Assembly (NCBI RefSeq): GCF_003217495.1
Contig: NZ_QJSW01000015.1
Coordinates: forward strand, 50,838 to 114,837
DNA length: 64,000 bases
From: Paenibacillus barcinonensis
GTDB lineage: Bacteria; Bacillota; Bacilli; Paenibacillales; Paenibacillaceae
Direction of reading: 5' to 3'
This document shows, in pieces, positions 9,663 through 18,967 of this stretch (positions are counted from its first letter, which is position 1; each line of letters opens with the position of its first letter). The translations under genes were made by a program, and so were the position numbers. The notes below the pieces were generated by a model that was given only the letters and a program-made list of their open reading frames with translations, was not told the origin of the DNA and did no database searches.

Positions 9663-11363
9663 ATGACTCGCATTCCCCCTACAACAAACGTTGAATTCAT
9701 GTTCACCAGCGACCTTCACGGGGCCATTCGCCCGATCCATTACAATACCAATGCATATCGTCCAGCAGGTCTCGCTCTGCTGGCCTCTCTTATTCGCCAG
9801 GAAGGGGAGCGCTCACCTGAGCTGCTGCTCATTGACAACGGAGACTTGCTGCAAGGCTCCCCCCTTGCCTCGTATGCGGCTTCGCACATTGCCAAAGATG
9901 GTATCCATCCTTTCATTAACGTGTTAAATGAGCTTGGATACGATGCCGCTGTGCCGGGTAATCATGAGTTCAACTATGGGCAGGAGCTGCTATTCGGAGC
10001 GGTGAAAAGTTCAGCCTTTCCGTGGCTGTCTGCCAACATTGTGATGAAAGGGGAGCAGCAAACGCCAGAACTTTCGCATAAAGAGCTTCATGCCACTGCC
10101 CTCACGGATAATATGCACCTTGAAGAACTCGCTAGCGCACCTGCCGGGGCGGGCACCCCTGCTTTTGGCCATCCGTATCTGGTCAAAACACTCTCTTCCG
10201 GCGTAAAAATTGCGTTGCTCGGCGCCACCACACATTACATTCCCAACTGGGAACATCCAAAAAATATCGAAGGTCTGCACTTTCTGGATGCACTGGAAAC
10301 CATTCGTGCGTGGGTGGCATACATTCGTGAATATGAACACCCCGATGTGCTGGTGGTCAGTTATCATGGCGGGTTCGAGTGTGATCTGGAAACGGGAGAG
10401 CCTGCGGAGCGTTTAACGGGGGAAAATCAGGCCTATGCCATCTGCCGGGAGATCGAAGGTATTGATGTATTGCTCACGGGGCATCAGCACCGCCAGTTGA
10501 CCGCCGAAATTCATGGGGTAACCGTGATTCAACCCGGATTCAACGGAAGTGCAGCAGGTCATGTGTCAGTACAGCTTGAGCAGCTGCCGGGCGGCAAATG
10601 GGCAGTGACGGACAAAAAAGCGCGTTTATTGCTGCTGGATGAGCACCCCGATCTCAAGCCTGACCCACTCGTGATGAAGCTGACTGAAGAGCTGGAGGCC
10701 TCCGCACAGACATGGCTGGATCAACCGATTGGCGAAGTCGCGGGGGATGGTGATTTGTCTATTGCGAGCGCCGCGCAGCTTCGGCTTCAGGCGCATCCTT
10801 TTATTGAATTTGTGCATCAGGTACAGCTCGAAGCAACAGGTGCTCAATTATCCAACACAGCGATGCTTAGCGAAGAGGCTCGCGGATTCGGCAGACAGAT
10901 TACGGTACGTGATGTGTTATCAAACTTCATTTATCCTAACACCCTGACTGTGCTTGAACTGAGCGGAGCGGATATTCGGGAGGCACTGGAGCAGACCGCA
11001 CGGTATTTCGAGCTAGACGCTTCAGGCAAAGTGGCCGTGAATCCCGCATACATGCAGCCCAAACCTCAGCATTATAATTACGACATGTGGGCCGGGATCG
11101 AATACGAACTGGACATCTCTAAGACGGTTGGTAGCCGTGTGGTACAGTTGGAGCGTGAAGGCAAACCGCTGGAGATGGACGCAACTTACGCTGTGGTGAT
11201 GAACAGCTATCGTGCTGCAGGCGGTGGAGATTATGCGATGTATCCGGGCAAAAAAGTGCTGCACGAAGGCGCCACAGATATGGCGGCACTCGTGGAAGAT
11301 TATATTCGCCGGCACCAGCCGTTGCAGGTAAATGAAGTGCATAACTGGAAGGTGACTTGTTAA
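9663..11363 (+). CDS. Metallophosphatase of the 5'-nucleotidase / 2',3'-cyclic phosphodiesterase family
   Basis: 566 aa. The N-terminal half is a calcineurin-like metallophosphoesterase domain with the metal-ligand motifs TSDLHG (near 17), DNGDLLQGSP (near 58), PGNHEFNYG (near 98), SYHGGFE (near 230) and GHQHRQ (near 270). The C-terminal half (about 330-560) is the UshA-type substrate-binding domain, ending with a NSYRAAGGGDYAM-type motif. Unlike UshA or YfkN relatives it has no signal peptide, so it should act in the cytoplasm on nucleotides or small phosphoesters. GAGGAG precedes ATG at 9663. It is divergent from phnD across 275 bp, a linkage that suggests use of an imported phosphorus compound; that link is inference. 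Confidence 0.88.
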   Translation: MTRIPPTTNVEFMFTSDLHGAIRPIHYNTNAYRPAGLALLASLIRQEGERSPELLLIDNGDLLQGSPLASYAASHIAKDGIHPFINVLNELGYDAAVPGNHEFNYGQELLFGAVKSSAFPWLSANIVMKGEQQTPELSHKELHATALTDNMHLEELASAPAGAGTPAFGHPYLVKTLSSGVKIALLGATTHYIPNWEHPKNIEGLHFLDALETIRAWVAYIREYEHPDVLVVSYHGGFECDLETGEPAERLTGENQAYAICREIEGIDVLLTGHQHRQLTAEIHGVTVIQPGFNGSAAGHVSVQLEQLPGGKWAVTDKKARLLLLDEHPDLKPDPLVMKLTEELEASAQTWLDQPIGEVAGDGDLSIASAAQLRLQAHPFIEFVHQVQLEATGAQLSNTAMLSEEARGFGRQITVRDVLSNFIYPNTLTVLELSGADIREALEQTARYFELDASGKVAVNPAYMQPKPQHYNYDMWAGIEYELDISKTVGSRVVQLEREGKPLEMDATYAVVMNSYRAAGGGDYAMYPGKKVLHEGATDMAALVEDYIRRHQPLQVNEVHNWKVTC

Positions 11364-11832
11364 AGGAGCAAATACAGGTTCATATGAACCTTGTCATGTA
11401 TTAAAGGTCGTGACAATAACGTCCAGACGCACAGAGGGGGACAGTCTTTTAAATCAACTGGCATACTGCGGTGCTCAGGCGACGGGGAGTATGCTCCACT
11501 AACTGGTGTACTGTGATACTCGGGCGGAGAGGTAGCATGAGCAGGAAGTGGAGACCTCTACACAATGATTGTAATGATCCTGAGCGAACTTATTCTGCTC
11601 ATTTTCCATCGAACTGAATTCTAGCGATCACTAGTGGCCTCATTCCTCCAGAAAACCATTATTCCAGCTCCAAATGTGCTGCATCTCGCTAAATAGCGTC
11701 AATCAGAATCGTTACATTTTAGACTTGGGTAAAAACAACAGGCAGATAAGGTTTCCTGTGAACGTTAGAGTATAGCTGCCCTATGCCTTCTCCAAATTCG
11801 CCAAGCTGTCTTGACTGATTGCGTAACATATT
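11364..11832. other. Intergenic region without a credible gene
   Basis: About 470 bp with no convincing ORF. It holds a perfect 16-bp palindrome (AGGTTCATATGAACCT, 11377-11392, no T-run) just after the phosphatase stop, and one copy of the dispersed palindromic repeat at 11570-11716. Confidence 0.6.
11570..11716. repeat. Dispersed palindromic intergenic repeat, copy 1 (long variant)
   Basis: Begins TGTAATGATCCTGAGC and ends in a near-inverse ...CAGAATCGTTACA, so its ends are imperfect inverted repeats. The flanking blocks match copies at 18346-18440 and 50494-50589; this copy has about 50 extra bases in the middle. Confidence 0.55.
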
Positions 11833-11879
11833 AAAGAGGACTTCCCGTCATAACCAATGACTTTACGGAAGTCCTCTTT
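11833..11879. terminator. Hairpin at the 3' end of the 60-aa membrane protein gene
   Basis: A perfect 13-bp stem (AAAGAGGACTTCC / GGAAGTCCTCTTT) around a 21-nt loop. The stop codon of the minus-strand small gene lies in the loop, two bases inside the arm. The T-tract on the minus strand is short (TTTAATAT), so it is a terminator-like or mRNA 3'-end structure rather than a textbook terminator. Confidence 0.55.
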
Positions 11880-12045
11880 GTTCTACTTCATATTCATTCT
11901 TCAATGCAATCAAAATAAGCAACGGAACCAGCCATATGAGAAAAAGATTAGCCACTGCGATGGCCGTCCTGTTTTTCCCAAAATGATAAAACATCCAGCA
12001 GAACAGAGAAAGTAGCACACCTATCGGATATGACAGCAGCAGCAC
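11863..12045 (-). CDS. Small membrane protein, hypothetical (60 aa)
   Basis: Starts at GTG 12045 and contains two hydrophobic segments (about residues 2-18 and 27-47) separated by a short basic loop (HFGKNRT), ending in a charged tail. No family recognised. Support comes from its two-helix topology and from the strong hairpin precisely at its stop codon. The ribosome site is weak (GATGGTG), so the start is uncertain. Confidence 0.5.
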   Translation of the reverse strand: MLLLSYPIGVLLSLFCWMFYHFGKNRTAIAVANLFLIWLVPLLILIALKNEYEVEQRGLP

Positions 12046-12230
12046 TTTGCACCATCATATCTCCTGCTGTACGCTCCCACGCCCATTCACATCTCTGCTT
12101 CCACAAAATTCTCAGCCCCTGCTTGACCTATTGGCGCGTTGCACCATGCTTTACTTTGATTTACTCTACTTTGATTTATTGTACTCCCGTATCTTCTCAT
12201 CGCTTCATTCCGATCCAATCCGTTTGCAGA

Positions 12231-14072
12231 CTACTGTGCCTTCTTCCGCAGTTGGCTATGGTACAGCTCACTATAGAATCCGCCCTGCTTCAGCAGTTCG
12301 TTATGCGATCCCTGCTCCAGCAGCTGTCCATCCTTCAGCACCAAAATCCGATCAGCCTGACGGATCGTGTTCAGCCTGTGCGCAATGACAAAGCTGGTGC
12401 GGCCTTGCATCAAACGTTCGAGCCCTTCCTGAATTTTGATCTCGGTCACGGTGTCAATGCTGCTGGTGGCCTCGTCCAGCACCAGAATGGACGGGTCAGC
12501 CAAAATGGCCCGGGCAATGGCAAGCAACTGCTTCTGCCCTTGGCTGATGCCGCTTCCATCTGCTTGAAGCACACGGTCGTATCCATCCTTCATTCGCATG
12601 ATGAAGGAGTGTGCATTCGCCATTTTAGAGGCAGCCTCCACCTCTTCATCCGTGGCATCCAGCCGTCCGAACCTGATATTTTCACGGATCGTTCCTTGAA
12701 ACAAAAATGAATCCTGCAACACAAATGCCATATGTGAGCGCAGATTTTCACGCCGAATGCTTGTCATCGGATGTCCATCAACGGTAATGGCTCCACTTGT
12801 CGGATCATAGAAACGGGATAATAGCTGAATCAGCGTGGTTTTCCCCGCTCCCGTTGGCCCCACCAGCGCAATCATCTCGCCGGGCCTAGCCTGGAAGCTA
12901 ATACCGCGCAAAATATCACGCCCTTCATCGTATCCGAACGATACGTTGTCGAACCGGACGTTGCCCTCCATTTTATCCAAAGCAATTGCTGCCCCTTCGT
13001 CCTTGGCCTCCTCATCCTCGTCCAGCACCTCGAACACCCGCTCAGCACCCGCAATCGCAGACAACAGCGTGTTCCACTGATTCGCCAAATCGTTTAACGG
13101 ACGTGTGAATTGACGCGCATATTCTACAAAGATAATGATGACTCCCACGGTCACAGAACCCTGAATAGCCAAAATCCCCCCGATCCCCGCTACAATCGCG
13201 AAACTCAGGTTGTTAAGCCCATTCATCAGCTTCGGGATAAAACCAGATATGGTCTGCGCCCAGAAGGCCGAGATGCGGATACGCATATTCCGCTCTTCAA
13301 AGCCGCGAATAACCCGCTCCTCCTGTGAAAAAGCCTTGATGATGCGCTGCCCGGATAACGTTTCCTCAATATAACCGTTGAGTTCGCCCAGATTGCGCTG
13401 CCGCTCTTTGAAAAGCGGGCCAGTTCGGCGGGTAATCCATCTCATGCCGAGAGCCATCAGAGGCACAACGATAAATGTAAGCAAGGTCAGCAGCGGACTA
13501 AGCCACAGCATTACCCCTAGTGTGCCAAGCAAGGTTAACACACTTGAAAAAATCTGAATAGCCGAGCTGTTCAGCGTACTGCTGACATTCTCAATATCAT
13601 TGGTCACCCGGCTCATAATCTCCCCCTGCTGACGTTTACCAAAGAACGGAATTGGCAATTTGTGCAGATGAGAGAACAGGTCATAACGCATTCGAAATAC
13701 CGTTTCCTGAGCAATCTCAATCATCCATATATTTTGCAGCCAAGAGGTAAGTGAAAAGAGGATATACACCGCTGTCAGTCCCAGCAGAAAAGTGATCCAG
13801 CTAGAGCTAGTCGCTTTTCCGTCAATAAATTGATCCACCGCCACGCCGACCATATAAGGACCAAGCAAGGCCAGAGCAGAGCTGGCAAAAACCATTAGCA
13901 GCACTAGCGAAAGCTTTACCTTACGGCGTGCAAGGTAGCTCCAGATGCGCCCCAGTGTACCTGACCAGTTCTTGGCTCTTGCCTTCGGCTTGCGTCCACT
14001 GCCTGAACGAAGTGATTCGGGATCAAGTGCAGGCCGTGGCTGACGGAACGGCTCAATGAATGCTTTGAACAT
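12231..14072 (-). CDS. ABC exporter half-transporter, BmrD/YheH-like subunit
   Basis: 613 aa from ATG 14072, chosen because GGGAGGGTG sits 8 bp upstream; an ATG ten codons earlier lacks a site. Six membrane segments occupy about residues 45-330 and a nucleotide-binding domain 365-605. Motifs: Walker A GPTGAGKTT, a slightly altered signature ISQGQKQ, Walker B with catalytic glutamate LVLDEATSS, and the H-loop in IAHRL. It overlaps its partner's stop by 20 bp. Family knowledge: such pairs form heterodimeric multidrug exporters in which one site is catalytically weak. This subunit carries the intact catalytic glutamate. Confidence 0.9.
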   Translation of the reverse strand: MFKAFIEPFRQPRPALDPESLRSGSGRKPKARAKNWSGTLGRIWSYLARRKVKLSLVLLMVFASSALALLGPYMVGVAVDQFIDGKATSSSWITFLLGLTAVYILFSLTSWLQNIWMIEIAQETVFRMRYDLFSHLHKLPIPFFGKRQQGEIMSRVTNDIENVSSTLNSSAIQIFSSVLTLLGTLGVMLWLSPLLTLLTFIVVPLMALGMRWITRRTGPLFKERQRNLGELNGYIEETLSGQRIIKAFSQEERVIRGFEERNMRIRISAFWAQTISGFIPKLMNGLNNLSFAIVAGIGGILAIQGSVTVGVIIIFVEYARQFTRPLNDLANQWNTLLSAIAGAERVFEVLDEDEEAKDEGAAIALDKMEGNVRFDNVSFGYDEGRDILRGISFQARPGEMIALVGPTGAGKTTLIQLLSRFYDPTSGAITVDGHPMTSIRRENLRSHMAFVLQDSFLFQGTIRENIRFGRLDATDEEVEAASKMANAHSFIMRMKDGYDRVLQADGSGISQGQKQLLAIARAILADPSILVLDEATSSIDTVTEIKIQEGLERLMQGRTSFVIAHRLNTIRQADRILVLKDGQLLEQGSHNELLKQGGFYSELYHSQLRKKAQ

Positions 14073-15930
14073 ACTGAGCACCCTCCCCGTATTGTGATTC
14101 ATGGATTCGGCGATACAATGCCGACGACTCCATCAAGTCTTCATGCTTGCCCTGTCCAATTAGCTGGCCATCGTCCAATAACAGGATCAAGTCGGCCGAA
14201 GTCGTCGAGCTGATCTTCTGTGTAATAATAAACGTCGTACAGGAGAGCTCTTCTAACGCATCCAGCAGGCGACCTTCGGTCGCTACATCCAGTGCACTTG
14301 TGCTGTCATCCAGAATGAGAATGCTTGGACGGCGCACCAAAGCTCGCGCAATCGAGAGACGCTGCTTCTGCCCACCGGAAAGGTTAACCCCCCTTTGACC
14401 CAGCAACGTATCATATCCATTCGGAAGCTGCTCGATCGTCTCATGAATTTGCGCACCCCTCGCAGCCTCCACAATCTCCTGCATCGTCGCATCCTCACGT
14501 CCCCAAGCAATATTCTCCCGCACGGAGCCAGTGAATAAAATGACTTCTTGAGGCACATAGCCGATTGAACCGCGAAGCGTCGGCAAATCCAGCGCTGACG
14601 CATTGGTGCCATCAATACACACTTCGCCCTGTTCTTCGGTATACAATCGCGGAATAAGCTGCACCAAAGATGTTTTTCCTGATCCGGTTGCGCCCATGAT
14701 GGCAATTCGTTCCCCTGCTTTGGCTGAGAACGAAATATTCTCAAGCACTTTAATCTCGCTATTGGGGTAACTGAAACGAACGTTGCGAAACTCCACCGCA
14801 CCCTGTACAGCACGAGAATTCTGTTCGTTGCGTGTAGAACCAGAGCCTCCTGAAGGATGGTTTGAACTTGTGGAGTCAGCACGATCCGACCATCGCTCGG
14901 ATACACCTGTTCTAGCATTTTCACGATGCCCCATCTGTCCAGACCGACCAGCCAAGCTCCGCTGCTCCGTCCGTTCCGTCTCCGACGTATCCTCTGTCTC
15001 GAACACTTCATTCAGACGCTGTGCTGAAGCACTTGCCCGAGAAAAGGTAACCAGAATCCACGATAACGCCGACATCGCTCCGATCGTACGCAGCAGATAA
15101 TTGATAACAGCAACGACCTCACCCACTGTTGCTGAACCAGAGGCGATATCCAGTCGCCCGAACCATAACACGGCGATAATACAGCCATTCATCATCAGCA
15201 GCATGAACGGCATGGTCGTTTCCGTCAGGCGCAGCGCGGAGATTGTACCCTTCATCAGCTTGCCGCTGAAGCCGGCAAAGCGTTCAATCTCATGGCCCAT
15301 CCGAACAAAAACACGGATCAGCCGAATGCCTGTCAGATTTTCCTGGATGACACCGTTCACGGCATCCAGTCTGCGCTGCACATTACGGAACAGCAGCGCT
15401 GCCTTTTTGATCATCCAGATGACAAAGACAAGCAGCACAGGTATCATAACCACCAGCAGCAATCCCAGCCTTGGGTTCACCACCACCGCCATGATCATGC
15501 TGCCAATCACCACCAGCGGCACTCGTGTCATGAAGCGCAGACTCATGAAAATGGTATCCTGCACCTGACTGACATCGCCGGTCAATCGGGTAATGAGCGA
15601 TGAAGTGGCAAAGCGGTTAAACACCGCATAGGAAAACGTTTGCATCTTCTCATAAAGCTTCTCCCTCAGGTCATATCCAAATCCCAGACTGGCATGAGAG
15701 GCAAAAAATGAACTTGCAATGCCTGCGGCAAAAGCGATCAGCGCACTTACCACCAGCACGCCTCCCCACATCCACACGACATTCAGGTCCCCTTGCTGGA
15801 TACCGTTATCAATAATTTTGGAGATCAGATACGGCTGAGCCAGCTCCACCGTTAATTCAATCAGCATCATCACTAACGCTGCAATGGCGGCGACCCGGTA
15901 CTTTTTCAAGTGAACAAACAGCTTGATCAT
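14053..15930 (-). CDS. ABC exporter half-transporter, BmrC/YheI-like subunit with degenerate Walker B
   Basis: 625 aa from ATG 15930; GGAGG is 7 bp upstream, while an ATG six bases earlier abuts it. Six membrane segments (about 15-310), then an NBD with Walker A GATGSGKTS, signature LSGGQKQR and Walker B LILDDSTSALD. An Asp replaces the usual catalytic Glu, the hallmark of the degenerate half in BmrC- or TM287-type heterodimers, and IITQK replaces the switch-His motif. Between the membrane and nucleotide domains (about 325-380) lies an unusually long charged Ser/Thr/Arg/Gly-rich linker. Upstream partner of the next ABC gene, which it overlaps. Confidence 0.9.
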   Translation of the reverse strand: MIKLFVHLKKYRVAAIAALVMMLIELTVELAQPYLISKIIDNGIQQGDLNVVWMWGGVLVVSALIAFAAGIASSFFASHASLGFGYDLREKLYEKMQTFSYAVFNRFATSSLITRLTGDVSQVQDTIFMSLRFMTRVPLVVIGSMIMAVVVNPRLGLLLVVMIPVLLVFVIWMIKKAALLFRNVQRRLDAVNGVIQENLTGIRLIRVFVRMGHEIERFAGFSGKLMKGTISALRLTETTMPFMLLMMNGCIIAVLWFGRLDIASGSATVGEVVAVINYLLRTIGAMSALSWILVTFSRASASAQRLNEVFETEDTSETERTEQRSLAGRSGQMGHRENARTGVSERWSDRADSTSSNHPSGGSGSTRNEQNSRAVQGAVEFRNVRFSYPNSEIKVLENISFSAKAGERIAIMGATGSGKTSLVQLIPRLYTEEQGEVCIDGTNASALDLPTLRGSIGYVPQEVILFTGSVRENIAWGREDATMQEIVEAARGAQIHETIEQLPNGYDTLLGQRGVNLSGGQKQRLSIARALVRRPSILILDDSTSALDVATEGRLLDALEELSCTTFIITQKISSTTSADLILLLDDGQLIGQGKHEDLMESSALYRRIHESQYGEGAQYVQSIH

Positions 15931-16149
15931 TCCCATTCCTCCAGCCCGGAGCATCGTTCAGGCGATCCTGCGCCAGATTGTTGCCATCAGCTCCGTTATT
16001 CTCTTTCTTTAACTCTATGTAAAATTTCACGTAACCTATACGACTATTATATCGCATTTTTCCATTTTACATCGTTACGTTCTTCTCATTCTTACTATTA
16101 ACCTCAAACAAGATGCTGAAATCCACCATTCGGGAACTACAATTTGTAG

Positions 16150-16200
16150 TAAAAAAATGAAAAGGATACCCTGTCTGTTAAGCCAGACTCAGGATATCCT
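16150..16200 (-). terminator. Rho-independent terminator after the NERD gene
   Basis: Stem AGGATAtCCTG / CAGGgTATCCT read on the minus strand, followed by TTTTCATTTTTTT. It lies 76 bp past the NERD gene stop. Confidence 0.75.
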
Positions 16201-16275
16201 GTTGATACTTGTCATGCTCGATTTACCTCAAAATTAGGACCATTACCTGAAAACAGGCGCTGCATCGCAGCAGTC

Positions 16276-17025
16276 TTACTTAATCCCTTTGGCCTTAGCC
16301 ATATGCTCGGCTCGAATCTGTTGATCCGTTGAATTCGCGGCATGCAGCATGTCCCGAATCGCTAGAATATCCTGTTCTTTATACAAGGTCTCGGGAAGCT
16401 CGGACTCCAGCCGTTCGGTCTTGCGCTGAATCGTTTCCACTAATTCATGGTCGTAGATCACTAGCTCATCAGAATTCACGTACCTTATGGCCGGGTCTAC
16501 GCTGATGCGGCAGCGATTCGTAAACGTGACCATAGAAACCACCCGAACCCGCTTGTAATCGCCAAGATGAGCTTGAATGGCTTCCACATGGGCACGGTGC
16601 TGCATGAGCGGATTGTACATTTTGACCCGACTGCTGCTGACAGACCAATTGGCCTCCCGACGACCGCCGCGAATCTCTCCTGTTGTCAGATTCCGGGTTT
16701 CGATCACAAAAATCGCCCGCGGTCCCACAACGACATGATCAACCTGTGAATATCCTGAACGCGACTTCGGATTGCTGACCAGCAGATCGTTCAGCACGCT
16801 ATACTCACGAGGCAGAGCCATCAGAAGCTCGGCTGTTGAAGGCTCTTGCGGCGTGCTGCTCCAATCGGGATCAGACTTCTTCTTCTTTTTGCGCCGACTG
16901 CGTGTCATACGAGGGGGAATACTTGTAGCTGGCGACAAAACGGAAGCGGCAGACGGAATAGCATCTGTAAGTGGGTTTGCAAGCTCCGGTCGTGTCTTGA
17001 ACAGAGACAGAATTTTCTTGAACAT
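16276..17025 (-). CDS. NERD (nuclease-related) domain protein
   Basis: 249 aa from ATG 17025 (GGAG 7 bp upstream). Residues 1-65 are a low-complexity, strongly basic region with an RSRRKKKKK run, possibly nucleic-acid binding. Residues about 70-185 match the NERD fold, related to PD-(D/E)XK nucleases: HTH-like start SVLNDLLV, Asp in YSQVDHVVVGPRAIFVIETRN, and a later VVSMVTFTNR strand. The usual ExK is ET-R here (VIETRN), so activity is doubtful. No signal peptide or membrane segment. A single gene with its own terminator. Confidence 0.75.
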   Translation of the reverse strand: MFKKILSLFKTRPELANPLTDAIPSAASVLSPATSIPPRMTRSRRKKKKKSDPDWSSTPQEPSTAELLMALPREYSVLNDLLVSNPKSRSGYSQVDHVVVGPRAIFVIETRNLTTGEIRGGRREANWSVSSSRVKMYNPLMQHRAHVEAIQAHLGDYKRVRVVSMVTFTNRCRISVDPAIRYVNSDELVIYDHELVETIQRKTERLESELPETLYKEQDILAIRDMLHAANSTDQQIRAEHMAKAKGIK

Positions 17026-17270
17026 GGGCAAGCTCCGTTCTATTTAGAGTGGCAACTTTTATGATGTAGATGTTTCGTTACCCCACATCGTGCAGAGGTT
17101 CGGCACCTTATAATCAAGCAATACTTCTATACCTTATGTCGGATAAAGTCGAACAAAAGTAAAGGGCATTGGATCAATTTCATGGTTATGTCAAAAGCAC
17201 ATGATGTGTAATACCCCAATCTGCGACTTCAGACACATGTCCCACTCCAAATAAATAACTAAAATTTCAA

Positions 17271-17320
17271 GAAAAAACAGCAGCCCCTTGCCATACATCC
17301 AAGAGTTCGCTGCTGCCTTT
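17271..17320 (-). terminator. Rho-independent terminator after the dehydrogenase gene
   Basis: On the minus strand, CAGCAGC pairs with GCTGCTG and is followed by TTTTTTC. It starts 20 bp beyond the stop at 17340. The rest of 17026-17339 shows nothing else recognisable apart from the NERD gene's promoter space. Confidence 0.75.
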
Positions 17321-17339
17321 GTATTGTTCACGCCTTATG

Positions 17340-18233
17340 CTAAGCCTGGAGATAGTAAGTGTACAACACCTGTGTACCTTTCTCGTCCATGCCATTCTTC
17401 GATATTTCCTGATACAACGATTCAGCAAGAGCCAGTCCAGGGGTTTTCATACCCATTGCTTGGGCCGACTCAAGAGCAATTCCCATATCCTTAATAAAAT
17501 GTTTCACGTAAAATCCAGGCTCATAGTCGCCTTTGATCATACGCGGTCCAAGGTTGCTGAGAGACCAGCTTCCGGCTGCGCCTGTCGCAATGCTTTTCAG
17601 CACATTCTCCGCGTCCAGTCCCGACGTCTTGGCATAGGCGAGTGCTTCGCATACACCCATCATGCCAGAAGCGATGGCAATCTGATTGCACATTTTGGTA
17701 TGCTGTCCGGCGCCCGGCTTGCCCTGCAGCACGATGTTGGTGCCCATTTGTTCAAACAGCGGACGCACGGCCTCGAAGGCATCTGCGTCCCCCCCTACCA
17801 TAATGGACAGCCTGCCGTCCCGTGCGCCGATATCGCCGCCGGATACAGGCGCGTCCAGCGCATGCAGCCCTCGGGCTGCAGCTGCCTCCGAGATGCGTGC
17901 GGCCAGCAGCGGACTGGAGGTCGTCATGTCAATCAGGTAGGAGCCCGGTTTAGCGTGAGCCACAAGCCCATTTTCCCCGAGATAAATCTCCTCCACATCT
18001 TTCGGATAACCGACCATCGTAATAATTACATCACACACCGCTGCCAATGCAGCAGGTGTCTCATGCCAGACAGCCCCTTGATTCACCAGCTCCTCTGCTT
18101 TAGCAGCGGTACGAGTGTATACATGAAGTGCATATCCTGCGCGCTGGATATGACCCGCCATGCTTTTGCCCATAACGCCAGTTCCAATAAAGCCTACTTT
18201 AGTTTCTTCAGGTGATTTTACCGATTGTGTCAT
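17340..18233 (-). CDS. NAD(P)-dependent beta-hydroxyacid dehydrogenase (3-hydroxyisobutyrate / tartronate semialdehyde reductase type)
   Basis: 297 aa, typical for the family. N-terminal Rossmann motif GFIGTGVMGKSMAGH (near 14-28) binds the cofactor. The substrate signature DAPVSGGDIGARDGRL lies near 125-140, and the catalytic lysine region GQHTKMCNQ near 175 (Lys within TK-CN). The all-alpha C-terminal domain follows. The likely reaction is oxidation or reduction of a small beta-hydroxyacid; the substrate cannot be decided. GGAGGAA sits just upstream of ATG. Monocistronic, with its own terminator. Confidence 0.88.
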   Translation of the reverse strand: MTQSVKSPEETKVGFIGTGVMGKSMAGHIQRAGYALHVYTRTAAKAEELVNQGAVWHETPAALAAVCDVIITMVGYPKDVEEIYLGENGLVAHAKPGSYLIDMTTSSPLLAARISEAAAARGLHALDAPVSGGDIGARDGRLSIMVGGDADAFEAVRPLFEQMGTNIVLQGKPGAGQHTKMCNQIAIASGMMGVCEALAYAKTSGLDAENVLKSIATGAAGSWSLSNLGPRMIKGDYEPGFYVKHFIKDMGIALESAQAMGMKTPGLALAESLYQEISKNGMDEKGTQVLYTYYLQA

Positions 18234-18967
18234 TGCAGATTCCTCCCTGTTCCTTGCGTGATATAGTGCTCGTCTACACTTCCTTGAGCCGGGCCCGACC
18301 TCAGCTTACAAGAGTGTAGAGGGTGAATATTTATCGCATTCCTCTCTAACGATCTCAGGAAACCTTATTCGGTGAAATTTATATCAAACTGAGAGCGAAT
18401 CATGTGTTTTTAGCGAAATAAAGCTTCTGCAGATCGTTACGTGAGAAACAATACGCTTACGCTATTTAGCGAATACTTATATCATACATCGTAACTCTCA
18501 ACCTGAACCCTCATCCCATCCTGGATTACCGGCTCAAACGGCTTCAAACTCACCCATTACTCACTTCTCCAACTTAAAGCTTCAACCCCTGCAAGCCTCG
18601 ACTCGAATTTTAAAGCAGTCCTCCCCAGATCTAACCTTTACGTCACACCTTCCACCGATACCGCTAGCTTAATCAACTACTCCACACACCTTCTACTCTA
18701 AAACAAACTGACGTTTCCGTCATGTTGTCTTGAGCTGAGACTGAGATGGCTCTAATGACCAATATTCAGGAATTGAACTGGAGGGAGCCGGGTAGTAGTA
18801 CCATACGATTTACGGGATTCATGGGTTCTTTCATCTATATGTTATAGCTTTCTACCCGGTCCGTCTATCTCGGGCTGGATTTTCTGTGAAAAAAACTGAA
18901 AAACGAATCATTTTCTCATAGACTGTACAACCTAACGGAAACGTAGTGAAGCGGAAGGGAGATTCAC
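18234..18967. other. Long intergenic region upstream of the ger operon
   Basis: About 730 bp without a credible gene. It contains a copy of the dispersed palindromic repeat (18346-18440) and a weak 8-bp inverted repeat CCGGGTAG/CTACCCGG (18788-18859). I could not identify a convincing sporulation sigma promoter. Confidence 0.6.
18346..18440. repeat. Dispersed palindromic intergenic repeat, copy 2
   Basis: Bounded by TAACGATCTCAGGAA and TTCTGCAGATCGTTA, which are imperfect inverted repeats. Inner parts also partly pair (CCTTATTCGGTGAAA with AGCGAAATAAAGC). It shares blocks with 11570-11716 and 50494-50589. Confidence 0.65.

Noticed and set aside
11570-11716. Vector-like GAATTC...ACTAGTGG string inside repeat copy 1
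   Set aside because: Too short and embedded in a repeat family found elsewhere in the window; no further vector sequence around it.
17319-18215. 298-codon open frame opposite the beta-hydroxyacid dehydrogenase
   Set aside because: Mirror frame of a conserved enzyme; composition is not protein-like.
18840-18967. Possible forespore sigma-G promoter upstream of the ger operon (TGAAAA and CATAGAC elements)
   Set aside because: Spacing between the elements (14 or 24 bp) does not fit the 17-18 bp needed.
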